Source: an uncultured Acetatifactor sp. (lineage in GTDB: Bacteria > Bacillota > Clostridia > Lachnospirales > Lachnospiraceae). From it: a stretch of 64,000 nucleotides of DNA. Shown here piece by piece: positions 8,641 to 17,652 of the stretch. How positions within the stretch are numbered: the first letter of the stretch is position 1; every line of letters starts with the position of its first letter. Location of the stretch: contig CAJTOJ010000016.1 in assembly GCA_910577665.1 (NCBI GenBank), forward strand, positions 7,588-71,587, given 5' to 3'. The position numbers and the translations under genes are program-made. The notes beneath the pieces are model-generated. The model saw only the letters and a list, made by a program, of their open reading frames with translations, was not told the origin of the DNA and ran no database searches.

Positions 8641-9339
8641 TCATCCTACCTTATATCCATTTCCCCACACCACCTTCAAATACCTGGGTTCCTTAGGGTT
8701 GCTCTCGATTTTCTCCCGAATATGGCGGATATGCACCGCGATCGTATTGTCTGCACCAATGGCCTGCATCTGCCAGATATTCTCATAGATCTGGCTGTTG
8801 GAGAATACTTTTCCCCTCTGCTGGACCAGCAGCCTCAATATCTTATATTCAATGGGTGTGAGCCTTACACTCCGGCCCTCCACCGTCACCGTACGCTGGA
8901 TGTCATCGATCACCAATCCATCCACTTTATAGATACGGTTGATGTTGGAACACATATTCACAAGCTGGGTATACCTGCGCAACTGGGATTTCACCCTGGC
9001 CAGTAACACCAATGGGTTACAGTCCGCGGTCACATAATCGTCTGCCCCTGCCTCCAGTGCCATGATCTTTGCCGTCTCCGCAGACTGGGCCGACACCACG
9101 ATCAGCGGAATACTGCTGGCCTTGCGAAGCTTCGCTATCATCTCAATCCCTTTATCCCATCCCTTGTCATTCAATTCCACATCCACCAGCATCAGATGGA
9201 TTCTCCGGTCCTCCAGTGCTGCCTGCAATTCCCCAAGGTCAGCTGCCACCAGCATGGAAAGCTCTTCCCCCGCAAACAAAGGCTCCATCTTCTCTGCAAT
9301 CTTCGTCTGGTTGTTGTATACCAATATTTTCTTCTCCAT
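8641..9339 (-). CDS. OmpR-family response regulator with degenerate receiver
   Basis: This 232-residue protein has an N-terminal receiver-like domain (1-120) and a C-terminal OmpR/PhoB winged helix (about 130-232), with LTPIEYKILRLL and VHIRHIREKIE typical of the family. The phosphoacceptor Asp53 (LVDVEL) and Ser83 are present. The acidic pair near residues 9-10 is NN instead of DD/DE, and the conserved lysine is replaced by alanine (DYVTADCNP, Ala105). Mg2+ binding and phosphoryl switching should therefore be impaired. No histidine kinase gene is adjacent. The start at 9339 follows GGAGGATAACGCG; an ATG five codons earlier overlaps that site. It is probably an orphan DNA-binding regulator. 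Confidence 0.88.
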   Translation of the reverse strand: MEKKILVYNNQTKIAEKMEPLFAGEELSMLVAADLGELQAALEDRRIHLMLVDVELNDKGWDKGIEMIAKLRKASSIPLIVVSAQSAETAKIMALEAGADDYVTADCNPLVLLARVKSQLRRYTQLVNMCSNINRIYKVDGLVIDDIQRTVTVEGRSVRLTPIEYKILRLLVQQRGKVFSNSQIYENIWQMQAIGADNTIAVHIRHIREKIESNPKEPRYLKVVWGNGYKVG

Positions 9340-9390
9340 CGCGTTATCCTCCATCTTCTCTCATCCCCAAACTCTATCTCCCAAGCCCTG

Positions 9391-9552
9391 GCGCGTGTTT
9401 GAAAATTCATTTCCACCATCTGCACGCCCCACTTTGCGGTATATCCGGCCCTCATTCGGTCAACGTAGCCCACTATGTCTCCCTCATTTGGGTCAGATCT
9501 CCCACAAATTGTGACGCACATCTGACAGAAAGCAATTTACAAACACACTCTA
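9391..9552 (-). mobile_element. MITE-like element, copy 1 (about 162 bp)
   Basis: This copy is the reverse complement of the element at 13403-13564 with scattered differences. The ends GCGTGTTTGAAAATT (9393-) and CAAACACACTCTAG (to 9552) form imperfect terminal inverted repeats. It carries no gene of its own and lies between the response regulator and the anti-sigma gene. Non-autonomous mobility is inferred from termini, size and the second inverted copy. Confidence 0.8.
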
Positions 9553-9584
9553 GCCGGTCCGGAACCACCCATAAGGTGACACCC

Positions 9585-10418
9585 TTACTGCTCCGGTCCG
9601 AAATAGACTGTCATATCCATTGAATCCAGTATCTCCTCTACCTCCTGACCTGTAATACCCTTGAAATCCATGCTCAGGTCACGCCCGTTTAAAGAGATCA
9701 CTGCATGAACCGAATCCACGCTGCCATTTTCTACTGTGTCAAACATGGTGAAGCATATCCCCTGGCAATTGGTATAGCTTCTCTCATTGGCCACTTCCCC
9801 CATATAAGCCACGGAAGAAGAATATCCCTCATACTCCCTGTTGTCCTGTTGGGACAGGCTAAAATACCCTTCCTCTCCCATATACCTGACATAGATATGT
9901 TTTCCCCCTTCCATCACCAGAACCTGCTCTTCCTCAAAAGATATAGGAAACAGTTCCCTGAGCGGTATGGCCATCGGAGTGGCATCTGCTTCCCGGAAAG
10001 CCTCCACAGAATCATATTCCACAGGTTCCATATCTATCACTTCCCCTTCACTATAGTTCCAGTCCTGATCCCGGGCTGCTTCCTGATCAGCCTCCAATGC
10101 CATGGCCTCCGTCAGGCATCCTTCCTCTTTCGGGGAATCCTCCAGGCTCCGGGCCCGGGCTGCGTTCTCCTGGTCGGTAATGGTAAAACCATTCTGCTTC
10201 ATCTGGATCACACTGTCATGATAACTCTTCGCCGCCACCCCTGTACCACACAACAGGCACATGACTGCTGCCGCACTACAGCCCCTGGCCATCAGCTTCT
10301 GTCTTCTGCGCTGTAGAAGCCGCCTGTGATGGAATTCGTCCTGGGCCTGCGACACATCCATATGAAGCTCTGGCAACTGCTCTGCAGCCTGCTGGTATGC
10401 ATCCCGAAATTTATCCAA
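9585..10418 (-). CDS. Probable transmembrane anti-sigma factor
   Basis: This 277-residue protein has a short basic cytoplasmic N-terminus, one transmembrane segment near residues 45-62 (AAAVMCLLCGTGVAA) and a large external domain. That domain resembles DUF4367-type anti-sigma ectodomains in layout, with GKHIYVRYMGEEGYFSLSQ. No HxxxCxxC zinc motif is present at the N-terminus. Its start overlaps the end of the upstream ECF sigma factor gene by 8 bp, the usual arrangement for a sigma/anti-sigma pair. The role as a membrane-bound inhibitor is inferred from this pairing and topology; the signal is unknown. Confidence 0.75.
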   Translation of the reverse strand: MDKFRDAYQQAAEQLPELHMDVSQAQDEFHHRRLLQRRRQKLMARGCSAAAVMCLLCGTGVAAKSYHDSVIQMKQNGFTITDQENAARARSLEDSPKEEGCLTEAMALEADQEAARDQDWNYSEGEVIDMEPVEYDSVEAFREADATPMAIPLRELFPISFEEEQVLVMEGGKHIYVRYMGEEGYFSLSQQDNREYEGYSSSVAYMGEVANERSYTNCQGICFTMFDTVENGSVDSVHAVISLNGRDLSMDFKGITGQEVEEILDSMDMTVYFGPEQ

Positions 10419-10944
10419 AGTCGTATTCCTCCTTCAAAGACTTCCGAAGCAGATTCCTGCCACGGGTAAGCTGTGATGTCACAGTGGATACCCCGTAGCC
10501 CGTGATCTTCGCAATTTCCTGTACAGACAATTCCTGGTAATAGAAGAGATGGATCACATCCCGGTACTTTGCAGGCAAAGCCATCACGGCGGCCAGGATT
10601 CCTGCTTCCCTCTCCCGGTCCAGCATATCCTGCTCCAGACCTGCCGGAACATCTTTCCTCCCGGCCAGATGTTCCTCCCATTCCCCGTCACTGTGGTGAC
10701 GACTCCAGGCGCTTCCCCATAGCTTACGGCAGGTATTCAATGCAACCTTAAGAAGCCATGCTTTCTCATGTTCCTCGCTCTCGAATGTCTCTCCATGTCT
10801 GATGTACTGATAAAACACCTCCTGGACCACATCCTCCGCATCCTGCCTGTTCTGCAGACGCAGAAAGCTTAGCCGGAAAAGCATATCCCCATACTGGTCA
10901 ATCTTCAGTTGCATCTTGCTGTTGTCAATCTGTACGTTTGTCAT
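10411..10944 (-). CDS. ECF-type RNA polymerase sigma factor
   Basis: This 177-residue sigma-70 family protein has the ECF layout. Region 2 includes DQYGDMLFRLSFLRLQNRQDAEDVVQEVF with the -10 recognition helix following, and region 4 includes YRDVIHLFYYQELSVQEIAKITG with a helix-turn-helix (VSTVTSQLTRGRNLL). It is co-transcribed with a membrane anti-sigma gene that overlaps it by 8 bp. The ATG at 10944 lacks a strong ribosome binding site; ATG 10914 is an alternative. Target promoters are unknown; such pairs often autoregulate. Confidence 0.9.
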   Translation of the reverse strand: MTNVQIDNSKMQLKIDQYGDMLFRLSFLRLQNRQDAEDVVQEVFYQYIRHGETFESEEHEKAWLLKVALNTCRKLWGSAWSRHHSDGEWEEHLAGRKDVPAGLEQDMLDREREAGILAAVMALPAKYRDVIHLFYYQELSVQEIAKITGYGVSTVTSQLTRGRNLLRKSLKEEYDFG

Positions 10945-11224
10945 AGTGGTTATCTGCGCAAAACCTTCACTTCTACATATGAATATCCGGCAGCCTTTCG
11001 TTTTGCTGCAAGTATCTTAAAATATTTTTGTATCAAAGTTGCATAGATTTTATATCTTTTTGCCTACTCCCCATTTTATAACAAGACTGTGACATTTACA
11101 TGACACTTTTCTTACATTTCTATAACAAATCATCTTGCGCCTCCGGACCGGTACTACGCATATAAAAAAGGGAACAAGTCCACCTTTCCGATTCCATTAC
11201 TGTCCGGCAATAAACTTTCCCATC
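10945..11224. other. Intergenic region upstream of the sigma factor operon
   Basis: This 280-bp AT-rich stretch separates the ECF sigma factor start from the AI-2E gene terminator. It presumably holds the sigma operon promoter, but I could not identify a convincing -35/-10 pair. No reading frame or RNA gene is evident. Confidence 0.5.
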
Positions 11225-11257
11225 GTAAAATAGAGAGTGTGTTATCCACACCCTCTA
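11225..11257 (-). terminator. Terminator-like hairpin after the AI-2E family gene
   Basis: A stem TAGAGaGTGTG/CACACcCTCTA with one mismatch (11231-11257) is followed on the minus strand by TTTTACG. It lies about 80 bp past the AI-2E family gene stop. Confidence 0.65.
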
Positions 11258-11339
11258 TCTATATAGACTATTTTACAGGTCAAAAAGTTTCACTGTTTTT
11301 CATTTCTTCGAATATCTTCTTTTTGGAGTCTTTTTGCTT

Positions 11340-12620
11340 TCAGCTCCTTCTCCCTTTCTTTTTTTCCTTTTTCGTCCATCTTACCTGTCTGGCTTCTGCT
11401 TTTTCCTGGTACCGCATCTCTTCCTCTTCCCGGCGCAGGGCTTCCATCCTGTCCAACGTCTCCCGGTTGTGTTTCTCCATCTCCTCCACTTCCCCCAGAT
11501 CCTTCCCGTCCAGGCGCCGGAACCGGTTGATGCCTGCCACCAGAATCATCAGACTGCTCCTGGTGGTATCAAAGACACCATCCTGGTACATCGTGTATGC
11601 CAGCAGGCCCAGGGGTACAGCTATGATCATGCCGAAAACACCGCCCACCTTATAACCGATATACAATAGGAACAGGGTAGGGAGAGGCGCTACCCCGATG
11701 GAATCCCCCACAATCTTGGGCTGGATCAGTTGTCTGGCAAGCTGTCCTCCTCCCCAGATAATCAGAAGGCCAATGGCCATCTTGTAATCCGCCGCCAGGA
11801 TCTTGATGATGGCCCAGGGCACCATCACCGTTCCCGTGCCAAAAAAAGGCAGGAAATCCAGAAAAGCAATGCCAAGGGCTATCAAAACAAAATAATTCAC
11901 CCTCAAGATTCCCAGCCCCACTACCAGCAGCAGGTACATCCACACCTCGATCTTCAGCTGGGCCTTCAGATATCCTCCCACAGAGTCCGAGAGACTCTGA
12001 CAGACCAGACGGTAGCGCATCTGGATGGGCGCCGGGGCATGCTTCCGGCACCAGGCATTGATCTGGTGTCTCTCTGCCACGAAGAAATAGGCAGAGAGCA
12101 GAGCCATGATCACACCGATGAAAATACCTGGAAGTTGCTTGGCCACATTGCCCGCTGCCTCAATGGTAGGCGTACCCATCTGTCCGAAAAAGTCTCCCAG
12201 ATACAGGCCAATGTTCTCTGCTACATTATGCAGGGCCGCCTGGGTATCCCCGGGCAGCCTGTCTAACAGTACTTCCAGACTCTTACCGATATTCTGCAGG
12301 TCTGTCTCCATACCAGCCCACATCTGAGGCAGTTCACTGATCAGTCCTGCAATCTGCTGGAACAGCATTGAGACAATCCCATAGAGCAACAATACCACCA
12401 GTGCTATCACCACAACAATCACAAAAGCACTGCCGATCTTCCGCTTCAGCTTCACCTTCTCCTCAAAAAAGCGAACCAGGGGACCTGCAATCAAAGCTAT
12501 GATCCACCCCACCACAAAAGGGGAAAAAAATACAAAAGCCCTGGGCACCAGGAAAACAATTCCCAGGAATATCACTGCTGCCACAGCAAGGTTTACCACC
12601 GCTTTACAGTATTTTCTCAT
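11340..12620 (-). CDS. AI-2E family transporter
   Basis: This 426-residue polytopic membrane protein has the AI-2E family layout of about eight transmembrane segments, with two near the N-terminus, a soluble amphipathic middle region, and a conserved later block FLDFLPFFGTGTVMVPWAI and QPKIVGDSIGVAPL. The C-terminal about 70 residues are charged and probably cytoplasmic coiled coil. The family name comes from TqsA; other members act as Na+(Li+)/H+ antiporters, so autoinducer export should not be assumed. GAGGAG seven bases upstream decides ATG 12620 over one at 12635. It is flanked by a terminator and lies apart from the engB operon. Confidence 0.9.
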   Translation of the reverse strand: MRKYCKAVVNLAVAAVIFLGIVFLVPRAFVFFSPFVVGWIIALIAGPLVRFFEEKVKLKRKIGSAFVIVVVIALVVLLLYGIVSMLFQQIAGLISELPQMWAGMETDLQNIGKSLEVLLDRLPGDTQAALHNVAENIGLYLGDFFGQMGTPTIEAAGNVAKQLPGIFIGVIMALLSAYFFVAERHQINAWCRKHAPAPIQMRYRLVCQSLSDSVGGYLKAQLKIEVWMYLLLVVGLGILRVNYFVLIALGIAFLDFLPFFGTGTVMVPWAIIKILAADYKMAIGLLIIWGGGQLARQLIQPKIVGDSIGVAPLPTLFLLYIGYKVGGVFGMIIAVPLGLLAYTMYQDGVFDTTRSSLMILVAGINRFRRLDGKDLGEVEEMEKHNRETLDRMEALRREEEEMRYQEKAEARQVRWTKKEKKKGRRS

Positions 12621-12756
12621 GATCCCACTCCTCATCCGTTACACGGTTTCTTTCAGGCACTGCCACCATTCTCTTTTTGTGCACCCTCTTGCATAAGATC
12701 ATCTGAGATTCCATGCCCCACATTTTCATACACTTTTCCGCTACAGGGGCACTGGC

Positions 12757-13353
12757 TCACTCCTGACACTCCTGGATCAAGCCATCCAGGATCTCATAGA
12801 GTTCTTCCCTGCCCTGCTTCGTCTCCGATGAAAAAGGGATGATAATCCCGTCCGATGCCAGTTGCAGCGTGCTGCGGATCAGCTTAAGCTGGGTCTGTAC
12901 CTGGCTTCTCTTGATCTTATCCAGCTTGGTGGCAATGACAATAGGCTGATATCCATTCCCACAGATCCATCTATACATGATCCTGTCATTTTCCGAGGGC
13001 GCATGTCGGATATCCACCAGCAGGAATACCTGTCTGAGCTGCTTTGACTGGTGCAGGTACTTCTCAATCATCCTGCCCCACTGGGCCTTCACCTTCTCAT
13101 TGGCCTTGGCATAGCCATATCCAGGCAGATCCACGAAATAAATGGAATCATTTATATTATAATAGTTGATAGTCTGTGTCTTTCCGGGCTGGGCACTGGT
13201 TCTGGCCAGGGCCTTGCGGTTCATCAGTGCATTGATCAGGGAAGACTTCCCCACATTGCTTTTCCCGGCAAAAGCTACCTCCGGATATCTGTTCTCGGGA
13301 AATTTGCTGGTGATCCCGCACACGGTCTCCAGGCTGACATTCTTGATAACCAT
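12757..13353 (-). CDS. engB: Ribosome biogenesis GTP-binding protein EngB (YsxC/YihA)
   Basis: This 198-residue GTPase takes part in 50S subunit assembly. The G1 motif GKSNVGKSSL, G3 DLPGYGYA and G4 ATKLDK are intact. The start at 13353 follows AAGGAGAG at eight bases; a frame open to 13443 only extends into the neighbouring MITE-like element and should be ignored. engB follows clpX in many Firmicutes, usually with lon between them; here lon is absent and a MITE plus hairpins fill about 380 bp. Confidence 0.95.
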   Translation of the reverse strand: MVIKNVSLETVCGITSKFPENRYPEVAFAGKSNVGKSSLINALMNRKALARTSAQPGKTQTINYYNINDSIYFVDLPGYGYAKANEKVKAQWGRMIEKYLHQSKQLRQVFLLVDIRHAPSENDRIMYRWICGNGYQPIVIATKLDKIKRSQVQTQLKLIRSTLQLASDGIIIPFSSETKQGREELYEILDGLIQECQE

Positions 13354-13402
13354 AAAACGACTCTCCTTCTTTTGCAGTCTGTTTCTGAGTCCTGCCAGTT
13401 CT

Positions 13403-13564
13403 AGAGCGTGTTTGAAAATTGCTTTCTGCCAGATGTGCGTCACAACTTGTGGGAGATTTGACCCAAATGAGGGAGACGTAGTGGGCTACGTTGACCGAAT
13501 GAGGGCCAAATATACCGCAAAGCGGGGCGTGCAGATGGCGGGAATGAATTTTCAAACACGCTCT
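13403..13564 (+). mobile_element. MITE-like element, copy 2 (162 bp, near-perfect TIRs)
   Basis: The element begins AGAGCGTGTTTGAAAATT and ends with AATTTTCAAACACGCTCT, an 18-bp perfect terminal inverted repeat. Flanking CTAG at both ends (13401-13404 and 13563-13566) overlaps the TIR and may be a palindromic target. The inside holds ACGTAG/CTACGT around TGGG near 13470. It is the inverted counterpart of the copy at 9391-9552. No transposase is encoded, so mobilisation in trans is inferred. Confidence 0.85.
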
Positions 13565-13649
13565 AGGATTTCTGTGACAGAGCCAGCCATGTCAGACGCC
13601 ACTGGCATTTGCCTCTGTCCTCCGGACGGCTGTAACACCCATATATGCA

Positions 13650-13676
13650 AGAGCATCGTTTTCCCAACGATGCTCT
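13650..13676 (-). terminator. Hairpin downstream of clpX
   Basis: A perfect 11-bp stem AGAGCATCGTT/AACGATGCTCT with a 5-nt loop lies 57 bp past the clpX stop. A second GC-rich stem (CCTGCC/GGCAGG) lies at about 13697-13724. Neither has a clear U-tract, so termination efficiency is uncertain. Confidence 0.5.
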
Positions 13677-13733
13677 CCTTTATACAAAACCGAAAACCTG
13701 CCACCGGCCCCGGCGGCAGGCCTCCTGTTGTCA

Positions 13734-15005
13734 CTATATGGCTGTGTTCAGATTCCTGCGCGCATTCTTATGAATGGTCAGTGGTTCCGTGGTTCCTTCC
13801 ACAGCTTCCCTGGTAATCACACAGGCTTCTATGGAATCATCGGAAGGAATCCGGTACATCGTATCCATCATAACACTTTCCATGACGGAACGCAGGCCCC
13901 TGGCCCCTGTCTTGCGCTCAAAAGCCTTGTCGGCAATGGCTCCGATGGCATCCTCCTCAAAGGACAGATCCACATCATCCATATCAAACAGCTTCTGGTA
14001 CTGCTTGATCAGTGCATTCTTCGGCTCTTTCAGAATACGCACCAGCGCCTCCCTGTCCAGTCCCTTCAATGGCACACAGATGGGCACACGGCCTACAAAT
14101 TCCGGGATCAACCCGAATTTAACCAGATCCTGGGGTGTCACCTCTTTTAAAATGTCATCCAGGCCCAGATTTGTCTTCTGGGTCACTTCTGTGTTGAAAC
14201 CAATTGCTTTCCGGTCCAGCCTGGACTCCACGATCTTATCCAGGCCATCAAAGGCCCCTCCACAGATAAAGAGGATATTGGAGGTATCAACAGTGATCAG
14301 CTCCTGATGGGGATGTTTCCTTCCCCCCTGTGGCGGTACGCTGGCCACAGTGCCCTCCACAATTTTCAGCAGCGCCTGCTGCACCCCTTCCCCGGACACG
14401 TCCCGGGTAATAGATACATTCTCACCCTTCTTGGTGATCTTGTCAATTTCATCAATATAGATAATGCCATACTGCGCCCGCTCCACATCATAGTCAGCCG
14501 CCTGGATCAGCTTCAGCAGGATATTCTCTACATCCTCCCCCACGTACCCGGCCTCGGTCAAAGTAGTGGCATCCGCAATGGCAAAGGGCACATTGATGAT
14601 TTTGGCCAGGGTCTGGGCCAGATAAGTCTTGCCCGAACCAGTGGGACCTACCATGATAATATTGCTCTTCTGCAGCTCGATGTCATCCAGGTCCCTGGGT
14701 GCCGTCACCCTCTTATAGTGGTTATACACAGATACGGCCAGTACCTTTTTGGCCTCCTCCTGCCCCACTACATATTCGTCCAGAAAATTCTTGATCTGAA
14801 TCGGCTTCAGCAGATTGATCTCTGTGTGTACTGCCTCCTCAACCTCATCCTCCTCCAGCTCCTCCTCCAGGATATCCGCACAGATGTCTATACATTCGTC
14901 ACAGATATACACGCCTGCCGGCCCTGCAATCAATTTGCGCACCTGACCCTGGGTCTTGTTGCAAAAGGAACATCTGATATCACTTCCTAATATTTTTCCT
15001 GCCAT
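13734..15005 (-). CDS. clpX: ATP-dependent Clp protease ATP-binding subunit ClpX
   Basis: This 423-residue AAA+ unfoldase has the N-terminal zinc-binding domain (CSFCNKTQ and CDECIDIC, the CxxC pairs), Walker [13 protein letters not shown], Walker [11 protein letters not shown], and the IGF loop (KAIGF) that docks on ClpP. It feeds unfolded substrates into ClpP. The ATG at 15005 is 15 bp past the clpP stop, so the two are co-transcribed in the order clpP-clpX. Length matches the family. Confidence 0.98.
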   Translation of the reverse strand: MAGKILGSDIRCSFCNKTQGQVRKLIAGPAGVYICDECIDICADILEEELEEDEVEEAVHTEINLLKPIQIKNFLDEYVVGQEEAKKVLAVSVYNHYKRVTAPRDLDDIELQKSNIIMVGPTGSGKTYLAQTLAKIINVPFAIADATTLTEAGYVGEDVENILLKLIQAADYDVERAQYGIIYIDEIDKITKKGENVSITRDVSGEGVQQALLKIVEGTVASVPPQGGRKHPHQELITVDTSNILFICGGAFDGLDKIVESRLDRKAIGFNTEVTQKTNLGLDDILKEVTPQDLVKFGLIPEFVGRVPICVPLKGLDREALVRILKEPKNALIKQYQKLFDMDDVDLSFEEDAIGAIADKAFERKTGARGLRSVMESVMMDTMYRIPSDDSIEACVITREAVEGTTEPLTIHKNARRNLNTAI

Positions 15006-15020
15006 TTTTCTACTCCTGTT

Positions 15021-15617
15021 TTAGGCCTTCGGTGTCTCATGGGATGTGATCACCATGTCAATCAGCCCATATTCCTTCGCCTCTTCGGCGCTCATCCAGT
15101 TGTCACGTTCTGTATCCGCACAGATGGTCTCATAGTCCCTGCCTGTATTCTCAGCCAGGATATGGTTCAGCTTCTCTCTTGTCTTCAGGATATGTCTTGC
15201 GGCAATGTCGATCTCGGTTGCCTGGCCCTGGGTCCCGCCAGCAGGCTGGTGGATCATGATCTCTGCGTTGGGCAGCGCGAACCGCTTCCCCCTGGCACCG
15301 CCTGACAACAGGAAGGATCCCATGCTGGCCGCCATACCGATACACACTGTGGAAACGTCACACTTGATATAATTCATGGTATCATAGATTGCCATACCGG
15401 CTGTGATGACACCGCCGGGACTGTTGATATACAGGTGGATGTCCTTCTCCGGATCCTCCGCCTCCAGGAACAGAAGCTGTGCCACTACGATACTGGCAGA
15501 TACATCATTGACCTCTTCCCCCAGAAATATGATCCTGTCCTTCAGCAACCTGGAATAAATATCATAAGATCTCTCACCTTTGCTTGTCTGCTCTACCACA
15601 TAAGGTATTAAACTCAT
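15021..15617 (-). CDS. clpP: ATP-dependent Clp protease proteolytic subunit
   Basis: This 198-residue serine peptidase has the catalytic serine in [11 protein letters not shown], histidine in MIHQPAGG and aspartate in NTGRDYETI. It forms the tetradecameric chamber used with ClpX. GGAGGGTTTGTG precedes ATG 15617; a GTG one codon upstream is also possible. Two overlapping sigma-A promoters lie about 165-200 bp upstream, and the tig terminator separates it from trigger factor, so clpP-clpX is its own unit. Confidence 0.98.
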   Translation of the reverse strand: MSLIPYVVEQTSKGERSYDIYSRLLKDRIIFLGEEVNDVSASIVVAQLLFLEAEDPEKDIHLYINSPGGVITAGMAIYDTMNYIKCDVSTVCIGMAASMGSFLLSGGARGKRFALPNAEIMIHQPAGGTQGQATEIDIAARHILKTREKLNHILAENTGRDYETICADTERDNWMSAEEAKEYGLIDMVITSHETPKA

Positions 15618-15778
15618 CACAAACCCTCCAGTCTATTCTTTCTTTTTCCTATCTTTTGCTTCTTCAAGGTACTACCGGCCTGCCATTTTCATGGCACAGA
15701 ATCCTTTCTGCCTGTTGCATGTTAAAAAGGCTTATCTGTCCGAGGTCAAACGGGCCGCCAGACCATTCTAATCTCTCT

Positions 15779-15818
15779 ATCATATCCCAATCATAGGGGT
15801 TTTTCAACGTAAAAACAA
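15779..15818 (-). promoter_or_regulatory. Two overlapping sigma-A promoters for clpP-clpX
   Basis: On the minus strand TTGTTT (15813-15818) and TATGAT (15790-15795) are spaced 17 bp. TTGAAA (15802-15807) and a second TATGAT (15779-15784) are also spaced 17 bp, offset by 11 bp. Both match the sigma-A consensus well. A single CtsR-like half-site GGTCAAA lies nearby at about 15744-15750 but lacks a partner. Confidence 0.7.
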
Positions 15819-15848
15819 GGAATTTCATATTTTTTTCATGAAATCCTT

Positions 15849-15888
15849 GAAAACACAAAGGTTGTATCCCGGAATCCGGGATACAACC
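15849..15888 (-). terminator. Rho-independent terminator of tig
   Basis: A perfect 13-bp stem (GGTTGTATCCCGG and complement) with a 3-nt loop at 15860-15888 is followed on the minus strand by a T-rich run. It is 20 bp past the trigger factor stop. Confidence 0.9.
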
Positions 15889-15908
15889 GTCTGCATATCT
15901 CCGGGTTC

Positions 15909-17210
15909 CTACTGGGCAGATTCCACCTCAACTGCGTTCTCCACCACAAACTCCACAGCCTTCTTGATGCAAATGTCTTCCATCACCTGTGCTTTGCCGT
16001 TTTCCCCCAGAAGTTCTTTCACCTTGTCCGTCTCCATCTGGTATGCCTCACCCATGGACTTGATCTCTTCCTCATATTCTTCCCAAGAAGCGGTAATGCC
16101 TTCTGCAGCCACCACGGCCTCCAGAACCAGTCTGGACTGGATACGGCTCATGGCCTGGGGCTTCATCTGCTCCACCAGCATCTGGGTTGTCACACCTGTA
16201 TACTGTGTATACTGCTCCATGGAGATTCCCTGGGCCTGCATTCTCTGGGCATAATCCTGGGCCATCTGTCTCTGCTGGGTCTCCACCATGGCGTCCGGGA
16301 TATCCATCTGTGCATCCTTTATAATCGCCTGGATCACATCCTCTTCCTTCACGTTCCTGGCTTCGGCTGCCTTTCTGTCCGCCAGCTTCTTGCGGACCTC
16401 TTCCCTGTACTCCTCAACGGTATCGCTCTCCTCAGAGATGTCGCCCACAAACTCCTCATCCAGCTCGGGCAACTGCTTCTCCTGCAGACTCTTTACGGTA
16501 CACTTGAACACAGCCGCCTTCCCTGCAAGCTCTGCAGCCTGGTATTCTTCCGGAAATGTAACGTTTACATCTGTCTCAACCCCGATCTGTGCACCCACCA
16601 GGGCTTCCTCAAAGCCAGGGATAAAGGTATGGGAACCGATGGTCAAAGGATAGCCCTCTCCCTTGCCACCCTCAAAGGCCACACCGTCCACAAACCCTTC
16701 ATAGTCTATGGTGGCTATATCTCCTTCCTGCACGGCTCTGTCTGTAACATCCACCGTCCTGGAATTCTTCTCCCGCTCCCTGTCAATCTCTGCACCCACT
16801 TCTGCATCCGTGACTTCCAGATCAGTCTTAGGCACCTCCACACCCTTGTACCTGCCAAGGGTCACCTCCGGCTTCAGCGCCACTTCCGCCGTGAAGATAA
16901 AAGGCTTTCCAGCCTCCAACTGCACCACATCCACCTTAGGGCTGGACACGATCTCTTCCTGGCACTCCTCCAGGGCCTTCTCATATGCATCAGGAATCAA
17001 GTCATTGGCTGCATCCTCATAGAAAATCTCCCTTCCGTACATCTGCTCGATCATCTTGCGAGGCGCCTTGCCCTTGCGGAAACCGGGAATGCTGATCTTA
17101 TTCCTGGATTTTAAGTGGGCACCCTGGATGGCTTTCTCCAGCTCCTCGGCGGATACCTCTATGGTCAGCTTCGCCATGTTTTTTTCTAATTTTTCCACCT
17201 GTAAACTCAT
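15909..17210 (-). CDS. tig: Trigger factor, ribosome-associated chaperone
   Basis: This 433-residue chaperone has the ribosome-docking motif GFRKGKAPRKMIE near residue 43, an FKBP-type peptidyl-prolyl isomerase domain around residues 155-245 (GDIATIDYEGFVDG), and a helical C-terminal cradle. It binds nascent chains at the exit tunnel. AAGGAGGAAGC precedes ATG 17210. It leads the tig-clpP-clpX order typical of Firmicutes. The best promoter is about 330 bp upstream at 17540-17568, with a dispersed repeat (17289-17431) in the intervening leader. Confidence 0.97.
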   Translation of the reverse strand: MSLQVEKLEKNMAKLTIEVSAEELEKAIQGAHLKSRNKISIPGFRKGKAPRKMIEQMYGREIFYEDAANDLIPDAYEKALEECQEEIVSSPKVDVVQLEAGKPFIFTAEVALKPEVTLGRYKGVEVPKTDLEVTDAEVGAEIDREREKNSRTVDVTDRAVQEGDIATIDYEGFVDGVAFEGGKGEGYPLTIGSHTFIPGFEEALVGAQIGVETDVNVTFPEEYQAAELAGKAAVFKCTVKSLQEKQLPELDEEFVGDISEESDTVEEYREEVRKKLADRKAAEARNVKEEDVIQAIIKDAQMDIPDAMVETQQRQMAQDYAQRMQAQGISMEQYTQYTGVTTQMLVEQMKPQAMSRIQSRLVLEAVVAAEGITASWEEYEEEIKSMGEAYQMETDKVKELLGENGKAQVMEDICIKKAVEFVVENAVEVESAQ

Positions 17211-17288
17211 GATTCTCGCTTCCTCCTTTATACCCCTGGGGTGTATCTCCTTGTCCTGTATACCTGCCTGCAGCTGGCAGATCCATAG

Positions 17289-17431
17289 CTACTGTTCACG
17301 GCGCAGCCGTAAACAGCAACGTGACGCACACAAAACGAGCAAAGAACGCTCGTTTTGGCGCACGCAGTCCCGGGTTTGTCACGCAAAAGGTGCGTGAAAA
17401 CACCTCACGGCGATACCCCAGTGAACAATAA
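17289..17431 (+). repeat. Hairpin repeat family, copy B (143 bp)
   Basis: Bounded by CTACTGTTCAC (17289-17299) and GTGAACAATAA (17421-17431), near-perfect inverted repeats matching those of copy A1. It contains a perfect 10-bp stem CAAAACGAGC/GCTCGTTTTG around AAAGAAC (17331-17357) and CACGC/GCGTG around 17378-17396. It lies in the predicted 5' leader of tig, in the opposite orientation to the gene. Confidence 0.8.
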
Positions 17432-17539
17432 CGATCCATACCATGGCTCTTCGTGGCAGGAGATACGGCACATACTTCCAGAATAGCCATTTTCTATCCC
17501 GCCATACAAAAGTGCAGACATGTTCACAATCATTTCGCA

Positions 17540-17568
17540 ATTATAGCATATAAATGAAAAAAACACAA
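17540..17568 (-). promoter_or_regulatory. Sigma-A promoter, probably for tig
   Basis: The minus strand reads TTGTGT, a 17-bp T-rich spacer, then TATAAT. No other minus-strand gene begins between it and tig. The transcript would include the whole repeat at 17289-17431. Confidence 0.65.
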
Positions 17569-17652
17569 ATGTTTTTCATGCACAAATTGCAAAGCAAATT
17601 TTGAACGGAAACAACATTTTCCATTGCTTCACTACTCCCTTTGCCGGTTATC

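Noticed and set aside
9391..9552. Protein-coding gene inside the MITE-like element
   Set aside because: The frame is open in both copies, but there is no ribosome binding site or family match, and the element is short; it is noted only as a curiosity.
11340..12620. Quorum-sensing autoinducer-2 exporter
   Set aside because: The family name suggests this, but many members are ion antiporters and no AI-2 genes are nearby.
13354..13443. Longer N-terminus for EngB
   Set aside because: The extra 30 codons run into the MITE-like element and a good ribosome binding site sits before ATG 13353.
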